Source: Rhynchopus euleeides | Taxonomy: Eukaryota; Euglenozoa; Diplonemea; Diplonemida; Diplonemidae | NCBI GenBank assembly: GCA_963210315.1 | Contig: OY723253.1 | Coordinates: 310,001-374,000 of the forward strand | Length of the DNA: 64,000 nt | Reading direction: 5' to 3' | Shown: in pieces, positions 42,065 through 51,021 of the stretch | Numbering within the stretch: position 1 is the first letter of the stretch | Layout of the letters: each line of letters begins with the position of its first letter | Made by a program: the position numbers and the translations under genes | Notes under the pieces: model-generated | What the model was told of the DNA's origin: nothing | The model's input: the letters and a program-made list of their open reading frames with translations, nothing else | The model's database searches: none

Positions 42065-43217
42065 TAGGGGGGGGTCAAATGGGGGTGACAAACACGATTT
42101 TTCAAAAAACCGGCGCAGAGGCCCCAAAGCCCCCGTAAACCCTCCAAACCCCCCCAGATCGGTCCGGAAACCCATCGAACCCCACTTTTCCACCATTCCG
42201 GGCACCTCAGGTGCCCGAATTGGGGTACCTAAATTTTGTGCCACCGTTTGGTACCGTACAGTGCCACTGTGTGGGAGGTTGGAAAAGAAAATGCCCCAAC
42301 ACACCACATCTGAGGGTTGCAATGCATGTTGCTTGCCAACCACGTCATCCGGTGGGTGTCAGGCGCTATGTAGGTGGCATTAGCCAGGTCTTCGATGTGT
42401 TCTGGCTTGTATATATACCTCCCTGCCTGCGGCACAGGCACTGCCTTTGTCCCCCACACCAGCCACAGAGAGCGTATTGTACTCGGTCCACGGTTGCTGA
42501 TTCATTGTGATGCGTTGTATCCTCGAGTGAACGTCACACACTAGTGGCACCACCACCCGCCATCCGAGAGCTGTATTGACTTTGCGCGCTTCCGTTGTAT
42601 TCACCTCGCCACGCATATTGCACCGTTCAGTACCAGTGCTCTTGGGCCAGGCAAAGTAGACCGCAGCAACTACCAATTCTGGCACAATGGGTACCACGAC
42701 AGCGCACTTCATGTGTTCCCGGAATGTACAGCTCGTGTTGCAACAGTCGTTGTCAACACATCCCGGTTGTGGAGCACTGCTGCACAGGAATCACACGACC
42801 ATCTGGACTGTTCCGTACCTACAGGCAGCCTCCCGGTGCATGGTGGCAGGGAGGTATATATACAAGCCAGAACACATCGAAGACCTGGCTAATGCCACCT
42901 ACATAGCGCCTGACACCCACCGGATGACGTGGTTGGCAAGCAACATGCATTGCAACCCTCAGATGTGGTGTGTTGGGGCATTTTCTTTTCCAACCTCCCA
43001 CACAGTGGCACTGTACGGTACCAAACGGTGGCACAAAATTTAGGTACCCCAATTCGGGCACCTGAGGTGCCCGGAATGGTGGAAAAGTGGGGTTCGATGG
43101 GTTTCCGGACCGATCTGGGGGGATTTGGAGGGTTTACGGGGGCTTTGGGGCCTCTGCGCCGGTTTTTTGAAAAATCGTGTTTGTCCACGTAAAAGGGTGG
43201 CATTTGACCCCCCCCTA
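42065..43217. mobile_element. Foldback DNA element A, copy 2
   Basis: Inverted relative to copy 1 at 22675-23826, with the same TAGGGG(G)GGGGTCAAATG ends and about 365-bp arms (42065-42430 against 42840-43217). The core frame VPIVPELVVAAVYFAW is open in both copies, with several amino-acid changes. A hAT MITE has inserted directly next to its right end. Confidence 0.8.
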
Positions 43218-43220
43218 GGG

Positions 43221-43670
43221 CAGTGGTGGCAGCGTACGGCCGTACGGTACGCGTACGCGTACGCGTACGCCGTACGCACTTTCTGAAAATTGCGCTGCGT
43301 ACGCGTACGCAGATTTTGCGTACGGCTGGTATTCCAGGTCTCTCAGCACACAGTAGGCCACCCAGCGGGTGGCTGGGCCCTGGCCTTTGCTCTTGCCTTT
43401 CACAGATGGTTCCTTGCCGCGCACGTGGCGAATAACTCGCAACACCTGCAAGTACACCCGCAAGCATACTGCAAAAGGTACCACTTCCGACTGGAAGGCT
43501 CGAAGGCTGCCCCTCGTACACCTGAGTTCGACTGTCGGATTTGGTGTGCGGCCATGGCCGTCTCCTGTGCTCCATAGACTGCCGTACGCAGCGCCGTACG
43601 CGTACGCGTACGCGTACGCCGTACGCACTTTTTGAAAATCACGCTGCGTACGCGTACGCAGCCACCACTG
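43221..43670. mobile_element. hAT MITE with TACGCG-repeat ends
   Basis: Ends CAGTGGTGGCAGCGTACG and its near-inverse. Flanked by the 8-bp direct repeat CCCTAGGG (43213-43220 and 43671-43678), which is part of the edge of element A copy 2. Subterminal GTACGC units are repeated many times in both arms. The core of about 240 bp is unique. Typical non-autonomous hAT structure. Confidence 0.85.
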
Positions 43671-43989
43671 CCCTAGGGGGGGGGGGGGGCAGCTGTCGAG
43701 GTGTTGGTGCTACAGGGTATGGGGGGGGGGAGGGGGATTCAAAACAAGATACGTTGACCTGTTGAACAAAATTCTGCTGAGGGGAGGTGAGGGGGGGTAT
43801 CGTTGGGGGCGGGGGGGATAAGGAATGTGGGTGGCGGGAAGAAGAGAAACGGCAAACGTTCCGCTTGGCTGAGGTGGCAGGACTGAGAGTATCCAGCAGC
43901 CACTCAAGCCGACGGGGAGTGCAGCGATGCCGCCCCCTGGCGGCTGCCTTTCGAGCCCCGGGTCAGTCCTGCAGGTTGTGTCGCATCGT

Positions 43990-45210
43990 CTACAGGCGCG
44001 GGGCGTCCGACTGCCTGTACAGCGACTTGAGGTCGTCCTTCGTGATCCCCAGCGCCTGGGGGGTGACCTGCGGCAGCTCAGTCGGGTTCACCTTGCCGTT
44101 CACCAGCCAGCGCTTCTCCATCTCCATCTGGGCCCACTCGATCACGGTGTCCATGTCAGGGGTCGGCACGCCCAGCAGCTCAGCCAGGCCCCTGTTGGCC
44201 AGCAGCCCGAACGGGAAGTCCTCCGTGAAGTAACGGTTCTTGAAGTCCGGGACGAAGAACCCAGGTGCCACCTTAATGAAGGGCGAGCCAAGCCCGTGGT
44301 ACGACTCGTTGGTGCGGAAGCAGTCCCCTGCCGTGTCCCACTTGCTGATGGTGTTCGGGTGCGCCCACTTCAGGTACTCGTTGATCTTGCGCACCTTGCC
44401 ACCGATGCAGCCGGGCACAAGCTTCTCCAGGGCAGCTGCGATCTGCTGGTTCTCGTTGTCGAGGCGGTGCAGCCACTCGCTGGATGCCTCATCACAGTCG
44501 TCGTAGAACTTCGGGTTCTTGACAAACTGACCCGGGCGGTAGCGCCAGTACCCCTCCTTGCTGGCGACAAGCATGCCGTACAGGCGCCCGGTGTGCATGA
44601 TGGGGTTCGTCGGGGTGAGCGTCAGTGCCAGGAACGACGGGTACCTGTCGATGGTGAAGCTCAGCATCTCCTGCAGTTCCCCAGCGATGGAGTGGATCAG
44701 CTGCGGGGGGGACGTGGCCATCCCGACAATCTCCTTGCAGCCGTAGAGCTCCACAGACGAGCCCACCTCGGCAATGCGGCAGACGTAGGGCAGCGGGGCG
44801 ATGCCTGCGATGTTCACACGCTTCCCAAGCTTCTTGAACACCTTCTCGGCAGTCCAGTCGAAGGCACCCGTGGCGGGCAGCGGGATGATAACAGTGTCGT
44901 TGTCGGTGTGCGGCACGATGTCCAGCAGTGTTGGGTAGTGTGCGAACACAGGCAGCGGGATGAAGATGTACTTCGACCCGGGCACCACCTCCGCCGCACT
45001 TGCGGAGACACGGTTCGGTGTGACGGTGAACTCACGGTCGTCCCAGTAGTGGATCCTCAGCCCGCCCCTCTTCTTCAGACCCGCGGAGAAGCGCTCAGCC
45101 TCCTTGCCGAAGGGCATGTACATGTTGACCTTGTAGCCCTTGGCTGTCAGGTCACCGCACATGATGTGCGCAGCATTGCCGCCGCCGCAGACGCAGACCT
45201 GCACAGTCAT
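43990..45210 (-). CDS. Opine (octopine-type) dehydrogenase, paralogue 2
   Basis: About 406 residues from MTVQVCVCGGGNAAHIMC. The Rossmann motif is at residues 5-18, and the NPIMHT catalytic block and C-terminal GVPTPDMDTVIEW block match paralogue 1. The start is chosen because the Rossmann strand begins at residue 3, as in most members, and because CACCAG and CTCAG acceptors lie just upstream. Over the last 75 codons the DNA is about 97% identical to paralogue 1, silent sites included. The N-terminal third differs at many residues, so parts of the two genes have been homogenised recently. The residues that differ near the cofactor and substrate regions (for example YWDDREF against YVAQGRTE) may give different amino-acid preference. 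Function as for paralogue 1. Confidence 0.9.
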   Translation of the reverse strand: MTVQVCVCGGGNAAHIMCGDLTAKGYKVNMYMPFGKEAERFSAGLKKRGGLRIHYWDDREFTVTPNRVSASAAEVVPGSKYIFIPLPVFAHYPTLLDIVPHTDNDTVIIPLPATGAFDWTAEKVFKKLGKRVNIAGIAPLPYVCRIAEVGSSVELYGCKEIVGMATSPPQLIHSIAGELQEMLSFTIDRYPSFLALTLTPTNPIMHTGRLYGMLVASKEGYWRYRPGQFVKNPKFYDDCDEASSEWLHRLDNENQQIAAALEKLVPGCIGGKVRKINEYLKWAHPNTISKWDTAGDCFRTNESYHGLGSPFIKVAPGFFVPDFKNRYFTEDFPFGLLANRGLAELLGVPTPDMDTVIEWAQMEMEKRWLVNGKVNPTELPQVTPQALGITKDDLKSLYRQSDAPRL

Positions 45211-45370
45211 GTTGCTGAGTCTGGTGGATGGGATGGTAGGTCCTGCGGGTGTGTGTGGTGCATGGGTCGCACAGCAGTGCCCACGTGACAACAGTCTTTT
45301 TGCGAGAAACCACAGGCTCCCAGGAGCTGGATAACAAAAGATCATTGGGGGGTGGGGAGGCCGTGCTGCG

Positions 45371-45486
45371 GTTGTTTCACTTGTGCCCAACCTCGGTGGG
45401 CACAAGTGAAACAACGACAGTCCCCCCCCCCCCCTCCCCCCGCTGACGCCCGGGGGCGTCAGCGGGGGGAGGGGGGGGCGCTGTCG
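45371..45486. repeat. Two adjacent perfect hairpins
   Basis: First: GTTGTTTCACTTGTGCCCA pairs with its inverse over a 7-base loop (45371-45415). Second: CGACAG, a long C tract, then CCGCTGACGCC pairs with its inverse (45415-45486). The two stems share one base. They lie 160 bp upstream of opine dehydrogenase 2; foldback element or structural DNA, role unknown. Confidence 0.7.
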
Positions 45487-46544
45487 AACCCCAGGCGGGC
45501 GCGGCGGCACACCACCCTGGGGCCCAGGCTGCTTTGTGCACCCCCCTGCCAGCACCACAGTGGCCACTGCTGCACGCACCGTACGGAGCGCCATTGCGTG
45601 CGGAGGGTTTGCTGCTTTGCTGCACACAGAATGCCTGGTGTTGGTGGTGTTGTGCCGAAGCCACTGTCTGTGAATCTGCATCCCACCCTACACCACGGTC
45701 TGCGCCTGCACCTCGAGCAGGAAAGGCGGGGGGGTGACAAGCAACTTCAGTCTGGGGATGGGGGAGGGGCGGGTTTGCTGGCTGAGACCATCATCGGATA
45801 TCCCACCTGGGGAAAGCTCTGATCGGACACACGCGAATGAAATTATTCACGGATCCTACCGCACCCCATCACTGTGCACACCACTACCCGCCCACTGCTG
45901 GTTGTAATACCAGCAGCGCGCTATGGCCCGCTGTAACTGCAACCCACTGACGATGTGAACACACCGATGCCGAGCAGGATTTTCCCTCCTTCCGATCCCC
46001 ACCGTTACAGCGACCAACAAATGCACCGAGGTGAAGCTGATTTCTTCAGAACATGGTCCACCTCTTGCCGTTTTATCGTATTTCCTTTCTGCCTCGACAC
46101 CCAAGGCACACCTGAGATGCAAAACCCGCACTGCTCTGAACGAGGTACCCCCGCACAGCAGGACAGGGTCAACACGTTGGTTGCATTGATTCCATCTACG
46201 TCTACTCGCAGCGATCTAATCATTATTCGATAAACGTTGAACAGCATCGACCCGCAGGGATGCCGTTTGGAAGAGAGGAGTCCGCGGGTGACGTGACACC
46301 GAAGCCACGCACCCCTCAAGACAAAATACCCACCTGAGGGTAACCACAGCCGACCCACAGGGTACCCACACAGCAGCTGCCAAGCAGCAGTGCGAAGTGG
46401 AGGACACGCCAGGGTGGGTTGCCTTGCAGAGTGCACCGTTGTCCACTAGGCCCACAGCCCCTGGACCTCCCTCGAGCTTCGCTGTGTGAGGCACACACAG
46501 CTGCGCTCAGGCAGATGTCAAGCTTCCCGGGTCTCCCCACTCGC
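45487..46544. other. Gene-free stretch
   Basis: I see no supported gene, only unique sequence of moderate GC and short open frames. Confidence 0.4.
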
Positions 46545-46712
46545 CTACCTCTTGGGCTTCTCATCCCATTCCTTGTGCATGATGCCCTTTTCGCAGTTGA
46601 CCCAGGAAGCAACTTCGAGGTACAGCTTCGACAGCTCCGCGGGGCTCAGGTTGGACGCCATGTCCGACTTGAGGATCGTCAGGGCAAGGGACTTCCGCGT
46701 CTCTTCCATCTG
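46545..46712 (-). CDS. Possible small protein or last exon
   Basis: MEETRKSLALTILKSDMASN and on to HKEWDEKPKR then stop, about 54 residues. The composition is well balanced and protein-like. The ATG directly follows CTGTTTACAG, a good splice acceptor, so this is either a trans-spliced small gene or the terminal exon of a gene whose other exons I cannot place. A candidate upstream exon ends at a GTATGT donor at about 47030, but the phases do not join cleanly. No family recognised. Confidence 0.4.
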   Translation of the reverse strand, partial: QMEETRKSLALTILKSDMASNLSPAELSKLYLEVASWVNCEKGIMHKEWDEKPKR

Positions 46713-48200
46713 TAAACAGCGTGGGTGTGGGGGCCAGGAGGGGGGGGGGGGTTGTTTGTCGAGAGTGAATGGAAAAGCAAGTCTCTCCCAGTACACCTTC
46801 TTGCAATGTTAGTCCTTTTTGTAGTCATCACACCAGATATGCTGTCCAAGGCGGATCGGTGGGGCGTTAGTGGGGCCAGGAGGGGAGGGGGTTGGTGAAG
46901 GAGAAGAACACCGAAGAACTGACCTCCCTTCACTCGACGTGTCGGTGATGTGTCCGAGCTAGGAGGGTCGCATCAGGAGATACAGGCAACCACCTAAATC
47001 ACCACGCAGTCACTGGAGCCACATACTGTGAATTGCGGAGTGGGAGCAACAGCATTCGTCCTGGCCTGCTGCGCCTGTATGGAACGAAGGGTGTGTGTTC
47101 GAACAGTAGATTTTTGAGGCGTATGCAGGACGCGGGGGACTCTGATCTGCCTCTAACCGTGAATTCCGACATGCATACCGTGCTCAGCCCTGCCTGCCTG
47201 AGGGCAAGCCGTGACGCCCGCAGATGCATCATGGTTGCAAGGGGGAAGGGGCGATCTACTCACTCTCTTTGTAGAGTTCACCTGAAGGGGGCGGCGGGGG
47301 ATATGGTGCGCACTGTGCTGCCTCTAAAGGACAACCCCCCTCCCCCCACCCCAGAGATCTTCAAACTCAGAACACAACTCCTGCTGGGCGCGAGGCAGGG
47401 GCAACACGACAACTTACTGTTCGTTGGGCTCTCTCTGGGGGGGCTCCCGCCGCCATCCCCGTATAATCTTAACCCGGGGGTATCAAGTTAGATGCCTCTG
47501 CCGCAGCTGCTTCGAGGGAGATGGTTCAGATGGGTGCTGCGAGAGGACAACATAAATACGTGGGAGGCAACATCACACCCGCCCCCGCCACTCCACCACC
47601 CCTTCCCCCGCCCCCCTCGCCCTCCGCTGCACGGCGAGGCAACTGGCCCTGTGGGGCTACCAGTGTTCAGTGTTCGTTACATCGGAGAAAGGGTCAAAGG
47701 GGCAGACCACGCATCCACTGCAGGAGTCGGGTGAGTCTGGATCATTCGGTTTCGACTGGCCACCTGAAGAGTCGGAATCTATCCGGGAGGCCGGTAATAC
47801 CGTATCCGTAAATATTTTGGCACGCCAACCCGCCAGCGTGCCAAAATAGTGACGGACACAGCACGACATCGCGTGTTGGGCACGGGGTGTCGTACTTCCC
47901 TGCCCTTGAACCCCTTCATCTGCATCTGCAAGCCGTTTCATCATGCCACCCCGTGCCCTGCAACCCATCCGCCCCGGGGATCCGCCGGCTGCCTTCACGC
48001 TCGCTATTGCGTGGATAGGGCCCGGCTGGGTTTCATAGAGTCCTGTGGGTGGGTCACCCCCAGTTTGGGGTAGAATCGATGAGCTGCGGCCACCCGTGTT
48101 GCCAGGGAGCGGGGCTAGGGGGCTCCCCAGGGTGGCGTGGTGGTGGGCGTCTGCTCGTGGGGGCAGCAGGGCTCGGTGCAGCGTATATCGCATAGGAGGA
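46713..48200. other. Gene-poor stretch
   Basis: May contain upstream exons of the small gene at 46545. There is a perfect 12-bp-stem hairpin at 47814-47847. The long minus-strand frame 47657-48703 is mostly intron and flank of CSN8 read in frame and is not a gene. Confidence 0.4.
47814..47847. repeat. Perfect 12-bp-stem hairpin
   Basis: ATTTTGGCACGC pairs with GCGTGCCAAAAT around a 10-base loop. Isolated; about 350 bp beyond the CSN8 stop, so a role in 3' end formation is possible but unproven. Confidence 0.6.
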
Positions 48201-49250
48201 TCACGTGCGTGGTGGTGGGCGCCCGAGTCGTGACACGGCTTGCTGTGCGGGAGGGGGGCGGGGTGGTGGCAGGGGTGGCGTGTGTTGGGGTGCAGCGCAG
48301 GAAGCGCAGCACAGGCCCTCGGAACCAAGCACGCGGAAGGAATGTGCCCGATGCCCACAACCGGCACTATGATACCCAGCCATACTTCTTCGAGGAACAG
48401 TGCTGTCTCCGCCACGGCGTGTATCGCATCGACTCCTTGAGTCCTCTGTGGTGGCGAAGGCGGTGTTGGCAATTTGGAAAAGGGTATGCACCGGATCATG
48501 GGGCCACACGCGGCAGGACACAAAGTCGGCCGTGGAGTGATGGCTATCGCGATGCCGTGGATCAGGGGCTGCACTGTCTCGGGAAAGGCATACGTTGGCC
48601 CGAAGCTCTGCCTTGTTGCCGGCAGAGACAAACGCATCCTCCTCTTCGCTGCACCGCAACCCTGCCTCTGCTGCCAGTGCGATGGCACGTGCCTTGTCCG
48701 CACCCAGGCTCTCCATCACGCGCTGCACTGAGATGCGGGAGTACGCACTGCTCAGCACACGTATCGACTGGCGCTGCAGGCGCTCTGAGGGGCGGGGTGG
48801 TGAGTAGAGAGAAAAGGACAGATGAGCATTGGCAACACCTTTTCGACCTGCATGCGGCTGCCAACCGCGCGTTGCAGCCATGTCTTGCGGTGCAGAGTGC
48901 AGCTGCATACCTTGGAGGGACTTCGTGGCGCTGAGGAACTCCTCCGCCCACGTGCGGTTTGCAAGGAGGGTCTGGGCCTGCATCGTGTCGCCCTGCCACA
49001 GAGACCTTGCAATGTCAGCCACTGCAGCAACCGTCTCGTCGCGCTGTATGCTACTGGGGAGCCGGCGATAGAGATACCGTGCACCGTTGCAGTCGCCTGC
49101 ATTCAGGTACCCCAGCAGGCCCAGCACGTAAACGGCAGGCGCTGTTGGCGTGTCGTAGTTCATCGTGTCATACTCTTCAATCTCGCGGGCAACCTTGTCC
49201 CAGCTCCCGAGGTCAGCGTACTCCCGTACGCTTTGCTCGACGCCGCCCAT
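48201..49250 (-). CDS. CSN8: COP9 signalosome subunit 8 (CSN8), four exons; join of 48911-49250, 48594-48784, 48386-48445 and 48201-48242
   Basis: The exons join to 210 residues, close to the 209 of human CSN8. Exon 1 (MGGVEQSVREYADL...) contains AVYVLGLLGYLNAGDCNGAR, then YLYRRLPSSIQ, matching the CSN8 helical repeat ending in ARYLWKRIPPAIK. Exon 2 carries the PCI-type winged-helix part (RVLSSAYSRISVQRVMESLG). Exon 3 ends in AVAETALFLEE, matching the C-terminal LTDYVAFLEN helix. Exon 4 encodes QAVSRLGRPPPRT and stop. Introns are 126, 148 and 143 nt. They begin GTATGC, GTATGC and GTATGG, end in CTCAG, CACAG and CACAG, and have phases 1, 0 and 0. Intron 1 is a multiple of three, which hides it in a six-frame view. 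CSN8 is a core subunit of the complex that removes NEDD8 from cullin-RING ligases. The family is close to eIF3k and proteasome RPN12, but the YLYRRLPSSI block points to CSN8. Confidence 0.85.
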   Translation of the reverse strand: MGGVEQSVREYADLGSWDKVAREIEEYDTMNYDTPTAPAVYVLGLLGYLNAGDCNGARYLYRRLPSSIQRDETVAAVADIARSLWQGDTMQAQTLLANRTWAEEFLSATKSLQGMQLHSAPQDMAATRGWQPHAGRKGVANAHLSFSLYSPPRPSERLQRQSIRVLSSAYSRISVQRVMESLGADKARAIALAAEAGLRCSEEEDAFVSAGNKAELRANVCLSRDSAAPDPRHRDSHHSTADFVSCRVWPHDPVHTLFQIANTAFATTEDSRSRCDTRRGGDSTVPRRSMAGYHSAGCGHRAHSFRVLGSEGLCCASCAAPQHTPPLPPPRPPPAQQAVSRLGRPPPRT

Positions 49251-50907
49251 CTTTCTCTTGCAACCCCGCTGAGCGCGCGAGCCCCCTGTGTCCAGCTCCG
49301 CGTCAACGATAATCTTAAATTCACCGGTTGCACAGCCCTACCAGACGGGGCAAAAGGAAATCGCAAATTCGGGATCAGCCACAACGGTGCCGGGCAGGGC
49401 ACCACCCGAGCCGACCCTCAACAAAGAATAAGGGCGCCCTGCACCGACGGGTGCCGCCAGGGTCAACGTGCGCTGTGCCTTCTCGCGGAATTCACGTCGA
49501 AATTCTCGGTAGTGTAAACAGCACAGCCTGGGTTGGAGGGGTTTGTTTGCTGCAGCCTTCCCCAAGCAACCGATTCGAAAATTCAGGGTTGGGGGGCGGG
49601 GCCAGGCGGGGTGGGGTGGGGTGGGGTGGTGGTGTTGTGCTGCGAGGGGGTGCCTTAAAAAGACAGCGCCCTCCCCTTCTGCAAATGCCTGTGGTGCGAA
49701 ACCCATCCGCCTCCTCACAAACATCATAACTTCGTCTAAGCGCACCTCTGCAGCAAAGTGGCAGGGTGACGCTGAAAAATCGGGCATTCACAGACCACAC
49801 TACATAGATGGATGGAAATGCCTTCGCTCAGAGGTGCAGAAAAGCGAGTTGCCTCAGGCAATAGGAGGCAATCAGGCAGCGTTGACACAGAGCGGAGAGA
49901 AATCCTCCAAGAGAGAAATAGACGACTGGGGGCCTTGGCTCTAGAATGCACACAAAGTGAGCCGCCTCTCAAGAGAGGGTGCAACCTGACACAGAGCGAA
50001 AGCCCCCACGACAGTACACAGTGTCACACACAGCGCCCCCTCTCCCCCCCTCCCAAGCCTTGGGAGGGGCACTCCCTTCCCATGCCATCTTCTCTTAGCC
50101 ATAATCCGGATATATGAACATCGTAGGAAGAACTGAAGAACAGACAAACTAACTCAGAACCCCCACTCCCACGGTTCGCGAATCTTAAGTGACGCAAAAC
50201 GAGTGGGAGGGAGGGGTGGGTGGGTGGGGGGGAAGAGGCAGGGGTGGAGGTGGGGGTGCGATGGAGGAAACGAATTGCCACATCACAAAAAAAAAGGGTG
50301 TGTCGCATGTTTTCCTTCATCCTTTTTTCTTGCTGGGACCCCACCTGGTGTATATATATCTGTGTTGGGGGTGATCTCGCTCTGTTTTTCTTCTGCCAAG
50401 GTGTGTGCCGGGGAAGCAGAGAAATGTGCCAGCCTGCCACCACCATTTTGAGAGGCTGCACCACTCCCGAATCCAAGAAGGTGGGTGAAACAGCTTTCAC
50501 CCGCCTTCTCTGGTTTCTCGGGGGGCGGGGGGGGGGGGGGGGGGGGGCGGCGGCTCCGCTCCTTTTTGGGACTCTTCGATCAACAAACCAACCGATAGAC
50601 TGGATTCCACAAAACCATAAAGCTGTGTCCCCCCGCTGGGATCGTAAAGTGACAGCAAAACGAGACAACAAACCAATTACTGCCGAAAGCTATTTTGTTG
50701 GAACACGGAGCCCCATTCTTTGTTGACACCACTCCCCCGGTATTATGAAGTGGCGTGAGTGGGGTCGCACGATCCAGCTAAAGGCACAGAAATATTCCCC
50801 AGTTGGCTCCGCCGAACGCAGAACACCCCACCAGCCTGCCGGGCGTGTGAAGTGTTCGCAAGGATCCGCACGGTGAAAAGTTTCCTGAGTTGGCTACGCC
50901 GAACTTA
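49251..50907. other. Gene-free stretch
   Basis: C/G homopolymers (for example 50521-50547), TG/GT tracts and Pro/Arg-rich open frames only. No gene is supported. Confidence 0.45.
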
Positions 50908-51021
50908 CCTACCACCCCCCGTGTATATGTCACCCCCTAAAAGGTGTGTTCATGCCACCCCCCTCCCGATTTTTGCACCTGGGGGGGGGGGGGGGGTGAC
51001 ATGTACACGGGGGGTGGTAGG
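50908..51021. mobile_element. Element B short (MITE) copy
   Basis: A 114-bp near-perfect palindromic unit with CCTACCACCCCCCGTG ends, flanked by TA at 50906-07 and 51022-23. The internal arm carries the GATTTTTGCACCTGGGGG block. Confidence 0.8.

Noticed and set aside
43927-45288. 453-codon plus-strand frame, also 34075-34986
   Set aside because: Antisense of the opine dehydrogenase paralogues; similar to each other only because the genes are.
47657-48703. 348-codon minus-strand frame
   Set aside because: Covers CSN8 introns 2 and 3, exon 3 and 3' flank; the exon model explains the only conserved part.
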